Positions 54,649 to 64,000 of a stretch of 64,000 nt of DNA are shown piece by piece. The translations under genes were made by a program, and so were the position numbers. Under the pieces are notes generated by a model. That model ran no database searches. It worked only from the letters and a program-made list of their open reading frames with translations, and was not told the origin of the DNA. Position 1 is the stretch's first letter. Each line of letters starts with the position of its first letter. The stretch comes from Lepas anatifera (Eukaryota > Arthropoda > Thecostraca > Lepadidae): NCBI GenBank assembly GCA_034440635.1, contig JAOTON010000474.1, positions 186,001 to 250,000 on the forward strand, in the 5' to 3' direction.

Positions 54649-55203
54649 GCAACGCACTAAAGGAAGCTGAATTGCATTTAGATAGATAAGGTTTTGATAC
54701 GCTGGGTCTTCCTTTGGTATAAATATTTTCAGAGCATCTATACCCATTGGCTCATATACAATTACGTTTGTGACCTAGAAGGCTTTATCTTTTTCTCTCT
54801 TTTTTGCGACAGAGGACAGGTTCGAAAAAAATTGATGCAGTGATGTGTAAGCTCTAACCTGATTTGTCATTGATACGACTATTTGAATATGTAATAATTT
54901 TCCATGTATGTATGTGTAATGTATGTGTTTATCTATTTACGGGTCCCTGGATTTACCACTCACCATGGCTGTACTTTTGTGTTACGAAATATCATACAAG
55001 CCTAGTATACGCTTTACAGCTCTGTGTGGCAGAACAGACCATGTCACATTAACAGGCGCACTGACGCGGGTCTGAGCCACCTATGCTGTCAGGTCAAAGT
55101 TAAAGCCACTAGAGGTTAAGCCATGTCCCCATAAGAATAATATGGAAATGAAGGTTTTTCGTCATTGCCTCTAAACTAGTAGAGAAAGAGCAAACACATA
55201 TCA
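54649..55203. other. Intronic sequence with a family C scrap
   Basis: AACAGGCGCACTGACGCGGG and TCTGAGCCACC at 55050-55081 look like a decayed family C compound end. The remainder is AT-rich and unrecognised. Confidence 0.4.
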
Positions 55204-55506
55204 GCCCTGTTCCAGCTGTCAGCACAGTTTTGTCAGCACCAATCAGCGGGCCGCGTTGCGCCTACGTAACAGGATTGTAGCCTCTCCCCGGGAACTAGTT
55301 CTAGAGGTCTTACGGGCTGATGGTCTGCTGTTTGCGCTGATGAAAAATAGTAAGTGCATGAAGCGGCAGCCTAATATTTTTTAATGGAATAAAGGATTAA
55401 GTTCCCTTTGCTTAGCACAAGAGGCGATTATGGCACTGATGTTACTTTTCTGGAGGAGAGGTTAGAGGTGCTGCTGACAAAACTGTGCTGACAGGTGGAA
55501 CAGGGC
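55204..55506. mobile_element. MITE with 35 bp inverted repeats
   Basis: A 303 bp unit from GCCCTGTTCCAGCTGTCAGC to GCTGACAGGTGGAACAGGGC. The inverted repeat extends inward over CACAGTTTTGTCAGCA with one mismatch. No clear target duplication was found, so the superfamily is undecided. Confidence 0.68.
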
Positions 55507-56919
55507 CATAGACAGCTGTAATTCTCACAGCACGCCGAATCGAATATTATGTATGACCTTGCTGAGTAGTATTTTAACCTGACTAGTATAACTGGTATTT
55601 GACCTGACCTGGAGTTATGTCAAGGTCAGGCTAGTTCGTAATGCATATAATTAGAACTATAAGGATAATATAAACCGTATGCCGCTAACATAAATGTTTT
55701 ACGCCATTCATGATGATGATGATAGTTCCGGCTGTCGAATAAGGATATCCATATGGGGGCGCCTCGGTAAAGTCGCCCCAATCGCCGGAAGAAGATTCGG
55801 CGATTCCGGTTAGGATGACAGCCGATTTGTGGCGAGGACTCGCGCCGTTGCGCTGTCCCCGTCGTCCAGGTCCCACCTGGCCCCCTCTCGGGACCGGAGG
55901 TGGCTGTCTTCGGGACCGTTTTCGTGATGATTGCCCAGGCTGGGATACCCGAATTGCAACCTTGATCAGCTTGAGCGATCCAAGGTATAGTCGTTGGCCG
56001 TTGGCCCAGTCTTTTCGGTGGTCGGTTTGGTCGGCTAAGTAGACATGCATTCGCGAGTTTGTTGGTCCTGTTTTTATACAAGTAACTAGATCTTGTGGGT
56101 CTGAGTTAATCAAGCAGTCATTATCTTCTTATAATCTTTTAGCCTGGTATTTTTCTACATGTTGCAGGATAAATAAATTACATCCGCCCGGTATGCACGA
56201 GGCATGCATAAATACCAATAATAACGTTATCTTTAAAAATCAGCTTCAATGACGCTTTATGATGGGAATATTATACAGCATCTTTTGCCAGTGGAGTCTT
56301 GCTAAAGATGTCACGTTTTTCTTCCAATGAAAATGGAGGAACTGAGCTCAGTTTTGATTCAAGTGTCGAGTTTGTATTAGATTTATCTCTCAGAAGAATC
56401 TTCTTCCCTCCAGTTTTTCTTAGTCTTCTTTTTCGTCAGCGGATTCAATGATAGCCGTCATATTTGCAAGATGAGCAACATGCACGATAAGGTACATTTT
56501 GACTACATTGACGTGAGGCTAAATGCTAAAAAATGGTTTAGAAAATGCAATAAACACGGAGCCTCCCTTTTTCCGGCCGACTAGCTGGAAGTCAGCTGGC
56601 CGACTACGCCATTCATTGCTGAGTTATTCAGTTTAGGCCACTTTTCTCATGTATTTCCAATGGAATGTTCATGACTCATAATTGACTTTAGGTCATCGAT
56701 ATGAAAAATTCGAACAATATGCTGTAGTACCTCGTAGGCTCATTGTATTATATGAATTTCGGATTAGAAGATTAACACTGTTTCTTATACTACCTTATTT
56801 TTTAGAAGTCCGGTCACTAAAACTGCGGTGTTTTAACCATCAGATAAAATGCATACCAAGTACGGCGGCACTGGGCGCTGCCGTGCTTATTCAATCTCCG
56901 TAAATTATGTTAAGCTTGT
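55507..56919. other. Intronic sequence with a GC-rich coding-like remnant
   Basis: Minus-strand frames 56113-55685 and 56081-55626 cover a GC-rich patch at 55740-56050 encoding proline- and arginine-rich peptide (RQPPPVPRGGQVGPGRR). It could be an old gag-like or other retroelement fragment, but no defining motif is present. Family-like TGACCT body sequence occurs at 55550-55640 and 56660-56900, suggesting a broken TTAA element around it. Confidence 0.32.
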
Positions 56920-57183
56920 CACACTCAGCATACTTTCTGCACCTTTAGAATGTGCAGACATGTAAAACCATTTCTATAGGTAAGCTTGAACTATGAAGCC
57001 TGGCTGCTGCATCGTCCGCTGGCCTCAGCGCAGCTACTGTCAACAGTGGCGGCGCGGGTATCGACTGGCTGGATTTCCAACACGCCCACTCATTGTTTGC
57101 GTGATTGTTCAGAGTTTGGCATCCTATATTTTCGCTGGTGTTGTGTACCACAACATTGAGCGGTTTGACCTTAGCGCAGAAGC

Positions 57184-57387
57184 GTGCGCTGTGAGGTCAT
57201 GCCCAACACCCCAGAGCAAACATCGGTGACAGAAGAGGCAATTGAGGTTCTTGCAGTGGAAAGTTTCGGGGAAAGTACTAACGGAAACGGTAGTGATGTG
57301 GTTGTGCTGCATGCTGCTGCGGATGACACACCTGATATGAAAAACGAAAATGAAATGTCGCATGATGTTCCTGGACATCAACATTAG
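57184..57387 (+). CDS. Short acidic open frame, unrecognised
   Basis: Sixty-seven codons reading MPNTPEQTSVTEEAIEVLAV and GNGSDVVVLHAAADDTPD. The composition looks protein-like (acidic, few rare residues), as in the disordered tail of a nuclear or transposon protein. No homologue is recognised and the strand is opposite to the SLC22 gene whose intron contains it. Confidence 0.2.
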   Translation: MRCEVMPNTPEQTSVTEEAIEVLAVESFGESTNGNGSDVVVLHAAADDTPDMKNENEMSHDVPGHQH

Positions 57388-57554
57388 CATGGATTATATG
57401 GTCTTAGCTGACTAGTGCTCCTTAAACCCCACACACCTGACATTAAAAGATTATGCTAATGTAAAAGACTGTTACTAATGTATAGGTAAACATATGTTTA
57501 TTATGGAGACATATCACCAGCGGCGCGAGCGTAACGCGAACGGGTCAAACGTAC

Positions 57555-57736
57555 CAGGTCAGATATAAAAGGCGCAGCGATAGTTCCAATTCTGCCGCAG
57601 CAGGAAGCAATGCCGACTCCCTGACCCCTCAAGCTTGTGGGGTACAGCTCGGCCGTGTAGAGATACATCAGCGAGAAGACAGCTGCTGCGCCGAACTTGC
57701 CCACCAGCGCCAGTGTTGTTGTCAGCCACGTTACAT
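57555..57736 (-). CDS. SLC22 transporter exon: helices 9-11
   Basis: Acceptor CGCTCCGTTGCAG precedes 57736 and donor GTACGT follows 57555 on the minus strand. It starts with the last two bases of a codon and ends at a codon boundary, matching both neighbours. The 182 bases encode LVGKFGAAAVFSLMYLYTAE and LYPTSLRGQGVGIASCCGR, continuing to IAAPFISDL. The GK-F-x-x-(A/S)AF-x-x-x-YLYTAELYPT-x-(L/V)R block is the strongest SLC22 signature and contains the conserved Arg of the second half of the carrier. The next exon lies 14.5 kb away. Confidence 0.93.
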
Positions 57737-57860
57737 CTGCAACGGAGCGGTACATACATGGCTGCCGTCTTTAAACATCAATCACTATATGCCAGAGCTA
57801 TATGCGAGCGTTAACATATGCACCGCTGGAAAAACTGAGATAAGTTGAAAGCATACTCAG

Positions 57861-58092
57861 TTGTAAGGCAAAGTCTTGGAGGCCGAATCTCTGTACTGGG
57901 GAATGAAAGCGGTTAATATACGTCCACAGGACAAAGCCTTGCCCCCGCACACGTGTCGGTGTGCGCTGCGCCTGAGATCCCATCGCTCGGGCTGGCGCGT
58001 GGGGGTGCACGCCTGGCACCTGGTGTGTGCCGGTGGTTTGCGTGCGGTAGCGAAGAGGTGCAAGGTATAACATGATAAAACACAATATAACA
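57861..58092 (-). mobile_element. Second solo LTR copy, left end damaged
   Basis: Near-identical to 49228-49460 apart from loss of the first bases at the left end and a few changes. No clear duplication remains. It lies just upstream (on the minus strand) of an SLC22 exon, and its TATA-like box faces the same direction as the gene. Confidence 0.63.
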
Positions 58093-58521
58093 CAGTGGTA
58101 GATCTAGACGATAGGTTTAGGCTGGGACCAAAGTAAAAAAACGTCACGCTTTTAAAGACTTGGCCACGATTTAACTGGACAGTAGATTTGAGGGAGCAAG
58201 CTCAAATCGGAAAGCAAAAAGTAATCGTCACGCAGTAAAAGATATAACCACAAGATGCTTGCCTTTGCTATCCAAGGATCAATCATTCAAAAGATGTGTT
58301 GAATATCAAGAGTATAAGGCTGAATGTTTACACCAAAGTTGACTGGTTCTCTTTGATTTTGACTGGTTCATTTGGAGTACCATAACTAGGATTATAAACT
58401 AAAATGAGTCAGGGCAAAAACGAGGCTGACAGCTTTGGGAAGGGGGTGCAATCATAGTTTTACCCCGAGCTTTCTGTTTGGGCAAGTAATTTTTAGTTGC
58501 CTCACCCTTGGATCCGCCAAT
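58093..58521. mobile_element. hAT-like remnant
   Basis: CAGTGGTAGATCTAGACG at the left and CTTGGATCCGCCAATG at the right correspond to the ends of the element at 47293-48095, as does interior text AAAACGTCACGC. No 8 bp duplication survives. Confidence 0.5.
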
Positions 58522-58775
58522 GAGCATACCCCCCCATGCTCGATGAAAATACTGTTTTGTTCTTCCTATCGACGTTGCGTTTCCTCCAGATGACACAAAT
58601 TTATCAGGGAAGGAGCAGTAAGTGATCCAATTCGGGGCTCTAGGTAAATGGTGAATAGCCCCTCCCCCTGCCCTTCTGGATATGCTAGGCAGTTATATGG
58701 AAAGTGAAAGTGAATGCATAGTGAAAAACACGCTGACTCACAGAACAAGCAGCCTCATTTGTAGATTATACTCAC

Positions 58776-58856
58776 TTTGACTGTTAAGTGCTCCAGCCAA
58801 AACTGTTCCTAATCCGCAGAGGAGGAATGCACCTCCCACCAGGAGTTTCCGCCAGT
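58776..58856 (-). pseudogene. Frameshifted tandem duplicate of an SLC22 exon
   Basis: A segment of about 145 bases (58733-58878) repeats immediately to its right (58879-59025) and contains a copy of the exon at 58923-59005. This copy is 81 bases against 83, because GGCCC in the good copy is shortened here, and its acceptor TTTTATGCAG differs by one base. If spliced in it would shift the frame, so it is non-functional or reflects an assembly error. Confidence 0.72.
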
Positions 58857-58922
58857 CTGCATAAAACCGGCTGTATTCGCTGACTCACAGAACAAGCAGC
58901 CTCATTTGTAGATTATACTCAC

Positions 58923-59005
58923 TTTGACTGTTAAGTGCTCCAGCCAAAACTGTTCCTAATCCGCAGAGGAGGAATGCACCTCCCACCAGGAGTTTCCGGC
59001 CCAGT
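58923..59005 (-). CDS. SLC22 transporter exon: helix 8 region
   Basis: Acceptor CCGGTTTTATTGCAG precedes 59005 and donor GTGAGT follows 58923. The 83 bases complete a Pro codon from the previous exon and encode LGRKLLVGGAFLLCGLGTVL, then AGALNSQ, leaving one base for the next exon. GR(K/R) followed by a Gly-rich hydrophobic helix is the standard SLC22 helix 8 start. Phase is consistent at both junctions. Confidence 0.9.
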
Positions 59006-59348
59006 CTGCAATAAAACCGGCTGTATTTGTAGCTCGCACGGAAACAAATTTTTAAACAACATTGAAATTTCATCTATATCATGCAAATAAAACTTGTCTG
59101 TGCATGGTCCGGCAGGGGCGTCATCGAACAAACGAAAACAGCCAGGTACGGTGACGCTGCGCGCCATCCTTTTTCTGTTGCTATAGCAAGCTGGGGAGGG
59201 TGTTTAAATTTCCCTAGGTCCGGCAATGAAAGATAAAAACCAGATTTATAAGACATTGCTTCATTTTATCAAGTGCGTCCGACAGCAAAACAACGTTTCT
59301 GAGATAGCCGAATCATAGAACACAATAACACATTATGTAATACGACTT
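59006..59348 (-). other. Intronic sequence with hAT/TTAA debris
   Basis: GGTCCGGCAGGGGCGTCATC at 59107 looks like a hAT end next to a possible duplication GGTCCGGC (repeated at 59217). A GGGAGGGTGTTTAAATTTCCC palindrome-like word near 59195 (split by one base change) resembles a family A end. Confidence 0.4.
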
Positions 59349-60192
59349 TTAACATGCACATTGACCGTGGGCGGGTACCCGCCCCCTCGGGTTCTTTGGA
59401 GATAGCTTAAAAACGGCGGCGCGAAGCGCCATCGTACTTGACATAATTTCCCCTAATCATTTTACAACTAGTGTCAAAATTATAATGTTAGGTCATGTCA
59501 GGTCAGGTCACCAGTGCAGGTCAAGTAACCTGACCTAAAATGTTTAAGGTAGCATAAGGCAGAACAGGGTGAACTTATCCGATTGAAACTCAGATCACAT
59601 AATGGGGCCCACACGATTTCTCTAAAATATGTTCCGGTATTTATTATATCGATGACCTAAGGTCAGGTACGAGCCATGACCTATCCATTGGAAATACGTG
59701 GGAAAATGTTTTTTTTTCTGAATACTTTAGTAATTTATAGAGATAGAGCGTTTATTTTAACTGCATTAGGTTTGCCTTGTCATTGCGGTTCTAATGATAT
59801 GCATTTTATCTCATTTGACCTTGACCTGACCTCAGGCCATGTCAAATCCTTGATTTGACCTAGCAAGGTCATATTATGTATCATTCGATTCGGCTTACTG
59901 CGAGGATTCTTATAGTTCAAATTGTGTTGCGCCATATTTACTTGTTCTGATGAAATGACCAAAAACCTTCATTTACATGTTATCCTTATTACGGCATGTT
60001 TTCACCTCTAATGATTTCAAATGTGACCTGACAAAAAATGGTACAAATATTTTCGATAGAGAAGTGGATGGGCTACCCAACGCCGTTTTCGGTTTTTTTC
60101 GCTATCTACCGTGGTTCTCGAGATTTTAGGGGAGGATGGTTCACCCCCGTCAAAGCGAAGGTGGCTCAGACCCCAGTCAATGCGCGTGTTAA
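59349..60192. mobile_element. TTAA family C element (C6)
   Basis: An 844 bp unit with TTAA at 59349-59352 and 60189-60192. Simple left end (CATGCACATTGACCGTGGG, GGGTACCCGCCCC palindrome) and compound right end. More diverged than C1 and C5. It lies in the SLC22 intron between exons 61176-61310 and 58923-59005. Confidence 0.77.
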
Positions 60193-61175
60193 ACAGTGAA
60201 ATCTATGCACACATATGTATCAACTTTTGCTTCCTATTTGGAGTTTTCGGGTGTGCAGTCAAGTCACGTGACCTAACACATGCACTGCGGAGAATCTGGC
60301 ACTGGCACGCACAGTCCTACAGCGACCCCTCCTGACATTGAACAGAAACGGAGAGAGTTAGGAAAACGCCCAGTTAATACTTGGTGGAGGCTATAACAGG
60401 TCTGGTTTTAGCCAAGTTCTATTGACCTGGATCAGCACCTTTAAGTGCAAGCACGGTCATAAAGGTCAAATATGGGCCATGTTGGCCCGCTGGAAAACCT
60501 ATGGGAGATGATGCGATTGGATGGAACAAAAAAGAAAACACTTAACATGAAGAAACGCCACGAAGGCTGGGTCACATGCATTGTATTACAGTACTATGGC
60601 GTCAAGGTCATTCAAGATCATTGACCCACGTCACAACATGACATGGGAAATATGCTGACGTGATCCATGTCGCGCATATAGATAACCACCCCTATAGAAG
60701 CCGTTGGGAAGAGATAATGCATTGACCATGACCCTAGACCTTTGACCTTTGCCTAGGCTTTTAGCAAAATCGGATTACGTCAAAATAACATGGATTACGT
60801 CTGATCGATTTTTAATTTTTGCTTTGATTAACAGGTTCATCAATAACCTCAAATATAATCATGTAGCGTTTCTGTTTAGTTACATAAAATTATCCAGCCA
60901 CCTCGAAAAAATACACGATTAGAGGGTTACTTTTTGATTTGCTACTTCAATGTGCGTTCGAAAAACTCATTGGCCCGCTGTTACCTGAAGAATAGATGGA
61001 TTAAAGCTATCAAAATTTTCTTCGTGGACAAAATAAAAATTCCGCTACGTGAATCCCCTAAGGGGAAATTCTCAGCAGCTTCATCAACATGGAACTTTAC
61101 GTAGCCACATGTTGAGGCTGATGAAGCTTTGTCAAAACCAATGTGTTTGGCCTCTGGAAAGAATACTGTGCTTAC
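60193..61175 (-). other. Intronic sequence with a family E-like remnant
   Basis: 60400-60760 has AGGTCA-type motifs and the E-like words CAAGGTCATTCAAGATCATTGA (with drift) and GGGAAATATGC. No bounded element could be defined. Confidence 0.38.
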
Positions 61176-61310
61176 GGGTTCACTGTGAATGTGGCAAAAA
61201 CGTAGGAAGGAATCTCGATGAACATCGTGAGGATGTAGTTCAAGTAGATGTCGCCGGCAAGGTTGGTGGAGACCAACCCGATGCCGTAGTAGACCATGGA
61301 AGTCACAATC
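61176..61310 (-). CDS. SLC22 transporter exon: helix 7 region
   Basis: Acceptor CATGTGCTTTTCAG precedes 61310 and donor GTAAGC follows 61176 on the minus strand. The 135 bases encode TSMVYYGIGLVSTNLAGDIY and LNYILTMFIEIPSYVFATF. The pattern YYG-(I/L)-x-L-x-x-x-N-L-(A/G)GD-x-(Y/F)-LN...EIP(S/A)Y is diagnostic for SLC22 carriers just after the large cytosolic loop. The exon ends two bases into a codon completed at 59005. Exons for helices 1-6 must lie beyond 61310, some possibly beyond the window; none was recognised in 61311-64000. Confidence 0.93.
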
Positions 61311-62059
61311 CTGAAAAGCACATGCATAGGGTCTTTAACTTGGTTCATGGTAAGGTGCAACACCATTGCTATTTATTCTGCTCTTAGATCTAGGAAAGCA
61401 CATTCAGCACAACCTACCATCAAACTGGAGCATTATTCAGCAACGGTCGACAGTCAACAGCAGCAGTCGGGTCGGCGTTGGCATCGACATTATGACCTTT
61501 GCCTATCTTAGTATGAAAATAAAGAGGCTGGAGGCGCACGATCGCCTCATCAGCCTAATCATAGTTGTTGTCTCTAGGGTGCGTTTTTCGTGCCACCCAA
61601 TGGAAGAATGCACGTTGAAAAAAACAAGCGTGATAATGAAGAAGTTCTAAATTAATTTACCTGCGCGACAGGCAACATGAGGATATGGTGAGTATGTAGC
61701 CAGTCCATCTTGGGTCTATTCGTCTTTCATTTAAATATACATGTTTTCTGTTGACGTTTTTAATCGTCACACGGACAATAGATCTTTAGCAAAACACGTA
61801 CTTTATTAACTTTTTGGAATGCTATACGTTTCAGAAACAGAGTTCCTTCGTCGTAGTCACATCAAAAACACTGTAAATACACATACAAAGCTTGGTTCGA
61901 AACAGATCACTGAAAAACACTTTGAATCGCCTTGGAATATTTAAGAAAATCATCTGAATTACTCGTGATCTAAAGCTAACCGTGCCGCTGCTGTTCCCCT
62001 GAAAAAACCTGGTTTAGTTATGTGCCGAATGATTGTTTAAAATATATGCTGCTCTAATG
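61311..62059. other. Intronic sequence, no recognised exon
   Basis: A sequence similar to one arm of the foldback MITE at 19434-19611 lies at 61848-61930 (GTTCCTTCGTCGTAGTC). Frames at 61296-61650 match nothing known. Confidence 0.35.
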
Positions 62060-63481
62060 CTTTTCTGATTGTTTTGTCATGCCACTTTTAGTATTTTAGC
62101 GTTCTCCCATTGGTAAATAGTTACACTTATCGATATGTCTCACTACGCTGCTATTTTCGCAATGGTTTTCATATCGTTTTGCTGCTGAGTCTTCGACCTC
62201 GTCCAGTTTCCTATGTAACATTTTTGGCATGGTCCGGGCAGGGAATTTGGTAAATGACACTGTTTGTATTAATAATAGATTTTCTTCTTTAGCAGGTCGC
62301 CTATTTTCTTTCCCGAGTGGATGCATATTTCGCTCCTTTCTTTAAACGAGATGAGATGGCTTCGGCATGGGATGAGTTCGGTATCGTTATGCTTCTCTTT
62401 TGTTTCTTTGTGTCTTTCTTTTTCGTTTTCATTCTTGTCCTGGTTTCTTTTTCGTTCTTCTTTATTTTCTTCGCCTTCTCGCAGTTGAATCAGTAAGCCT
62501 TTTGGGTATTGTAAGTTTAAAAATACTTGAAAAACGTGGTCCATCTCTTCCTTCAAAAACTTTCACTACAAATTCTAAGGGCTCGTAGAAAAAAACCCAA
62601 AACCACTCCACTTTTCACTTTTTTGTTATGTGCTGAAAAATAGTGAATGTAGTCTTCCTCAAGTTGGTTTCCTGTAGACTTTGAATTTTACGTGGTCGGT
62701 CGTCGCATGATAAGTAAATCTAAAAATGGGAGCGTGTTGTCGTTCTTTTTCTATGGTGAATTGTATGTTTGGGTCCACTTCGTTTGAGCGTTCAGCTTTT
62801 CTTCTAGATTTGTTTCCTTCGGCACCACAACTAATACATCATCATATACCTTTTCCATGTCATCCAGGTCCTATAATTTCTTTGAAACGGCCTCCTCCAG
62901 TTTTTCCATGTAGAGATGCCGCGACTGGGCTTAGGGGTGATCCATAGCTAATCCACTTTTTGTCTAAATTCTTCTCCGTCAAAGGCAATGTATTGAAGTG
63001 CATGCATAATGAAACAAGTGATATATATTGTTGTTTTGGAAGCGGCAGGTACGTTCATCCAAAAGGTTTACTGTTTCTTCGATAATTTCTAAGGCTGTGA
63101 TAGGCACGTTCGTGAAAAGAGATTTGACATCAAGCTGGCTATTTTCTTGTTTTTACATCGATGTTTTTAAGGCTGTTCATGATCTCAGAAGAGTTTTTAA
63201 CATGACTGCCACTGATGATGCCCAGAGATCTCGAAAGGGGCTTTGAGAATTTTGGCTAGCTTGTGCGGTGCACTTCCTATGCCTGATATTATTGGCCTCA
63301 TGGGAATCCCTTCCTTGTGTACTTTTGGCAGACCTCTGGTGCCCGAGTGCTTCTTCCAGAAGATACATCAGTCTTGCCCTTTCACTTTTCTTCAATATTG
63401 CTCTTGCTTTTTGTTAAACTGTTTACTTTTCTTTTTACAGCCACTGTTTTTTTTTGATATGTATCTGCATCATCCAATAAG
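62060..63481 (-). pseudogene. Penelope-like element, reverse transcriptase and GIY-YIG endonuclease, decayed
   Basis: Reading leftwards: a start-like ADTYQK region, then KLRGLPKVHKEGIPMRPIIS (Penelope RT core), FTNVPI with the preceding FDV/LDV Asp block, GLAMDHPLSPV (RT box), and IQFTIEKER and KFKVYRKPT before the linker. Near 62250-62200 come the VIYQIPCPDHAK block and an ETGR tail, the GIY-YIG nuclease. Stops and frameshifts occur throughout (for example in the box before HGKG). Penelope elements use these two domains for target-primed insertion. This copy forms the left arm of a palindrome centred at 63488. Confidence 0.78.
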
Positions 63482-64000
63482 AAAACTGCAAAACTTATTG
63501 GATGATGCAGATACATATCAAAAAGAAAACAGTGGCTGTGTAAAAAGAAAAGTAAACAGTTTAACAAAAAGCAAGAGCAATATTGAAGAAAAGTGAAAAG
63601 GGCAAGAGACTGATGTATCTTCTGGAAGAAGCACCTCGGGCACCAAAACTGAGAGGTCTGCCAAAAGTACACAAGGAAGGGATTCCCATGAGGCCAATAA
63701 TATCAGGCATAGGAAGTGCACCGCACAAGCTAGCCAAAATTCTTGCAAAGCCCCTTTCGAGATCTCTGGGCATCATCAGTGGCAGTCATGTTAAAAACTC
63801 TTCTGAGATCATGAACAGCCTTAAAAACATCGATGTGAAAACAAGAAAATAGCCAGCTTTGATGTCAAATCTCTTTTCACGAACGTGCCTATCACAGGAG
63901 CCTTAGAAATTATCGAAGAAACAGTAAACCTTTTTGGATGAACGTACACTGCCGCTTCCAAAACAACAATATATATCACTTGTTTCATTATGCATGCACT
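62997..64000. repeat. Head-to-head inverted repeat of Penelope 5' regions
   Basis: The left arm 62997-63481 and right arm 63494-64000 are inverse copies with a 12 base spacer (63482-63493, AAAACTGCAAAA). The right arm is cut by the window edge. Arms differ by small indels and substitutions, including in homopolymers. Confidence 0.92.
63494..64000 (+). pseudogene. Penelope-like element, second copy, 5' part
   Basis: Plus-strand mirror of the left copy. After a frame with DADTYQK-like start and KVNSLTKSKSNIEEK, the frame at 63583 reads KLRGLPKVHKEGIPMRPIIS and HKLAKILAKPLSRSLG, stopping at 63850. Sequence beyond still matches out of frame (ETVN, then DERT) to the window edge. The rest of the element lies beyond the window. 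Confidence 0.75.

Noticed and set aside
61396..61680. Possible upstream SLC22 exon ending at GCGCAG|GTAAAT
   Set aside because: The translated sequence lacks the expected cytosolic-loop or helix 6 motifs in any frame.

Overview
The window is eukaryotic nuclear DNA from an arthropod, most likely a chelicerate and possibly an ixodid tick. This rests on short intron-separated exons, an SLC22 organic-cation-transporter locus with at least two gene copies on one strand, and a transposon mix of Tx1/L1-like and jockey-like LINEs, a Penelope-like element, mariner, hAT and TTAA-targeting elements. The species assignment is inference. No bacterial-type operon is present. Almost all long open frames lie in transposon remnants or in stop-poor tandem repeats.

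Host genes are sparse. Four minus-strand exons (61310-61176, 59005-58923, 57736-57555, 43015-42879) join in matching phase into the C-terminal half of an SLC22-type transporter, with a 14.5 kb intron before the last exon found. A separate SLC22 N-terminal exon lies at 885-743, so a paralogue starts at the left edge and runs out of the window. A second minus-strand gene (21420 to 18172, two firm exons and one tentative first exon) encodes an unrecognised one-pass membrane protein. A plus-strand exon at 23724-23968 encodes the C-terminal end of a ubiquitin-specific protease. A KRBA2-like integrase coding region lies near 40.7-41.8 kb.

The rest is layered mobile DNA. The dominant class is a set of at least six related non-autonomous element families (called A to F here) flanked by TTAA. 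They have GC-rich termini, a self-palindrome just inside the terminus, usually one simple and one compound end, and bodies dense in AGGTCA/TGACCT. They nest in each other: 2227-6190 holds A containing B containing C and D. Region 25402-30788 is a 5.4 kb element with 742 bp inverted repeats and a 9 bp target duplication, inserted in a mariner transposase and carrying a decayed unfamiliar transposase. Region 34217-40045 is a complete-length Tx1/L1-like LINE with an 11 bp target duplication. Region 47205-54304 is a 7.1 kb hAT-ended element with an 8 bp duplication. It contains smaller nested hAT elements, a solo LTR and a 3.5 kb degenerate repeat array with about 355 bp higher-order periodicity, and it sits inside a TTAA element inside the SLC22 intron. 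A head-to-head Penelope palindrome closes the right edge.

The most original observation is the common architecture of the TTAA families, which points to one transposition system mobilising many sequence-distinct satellites. No autonomous partner is visible in this window.
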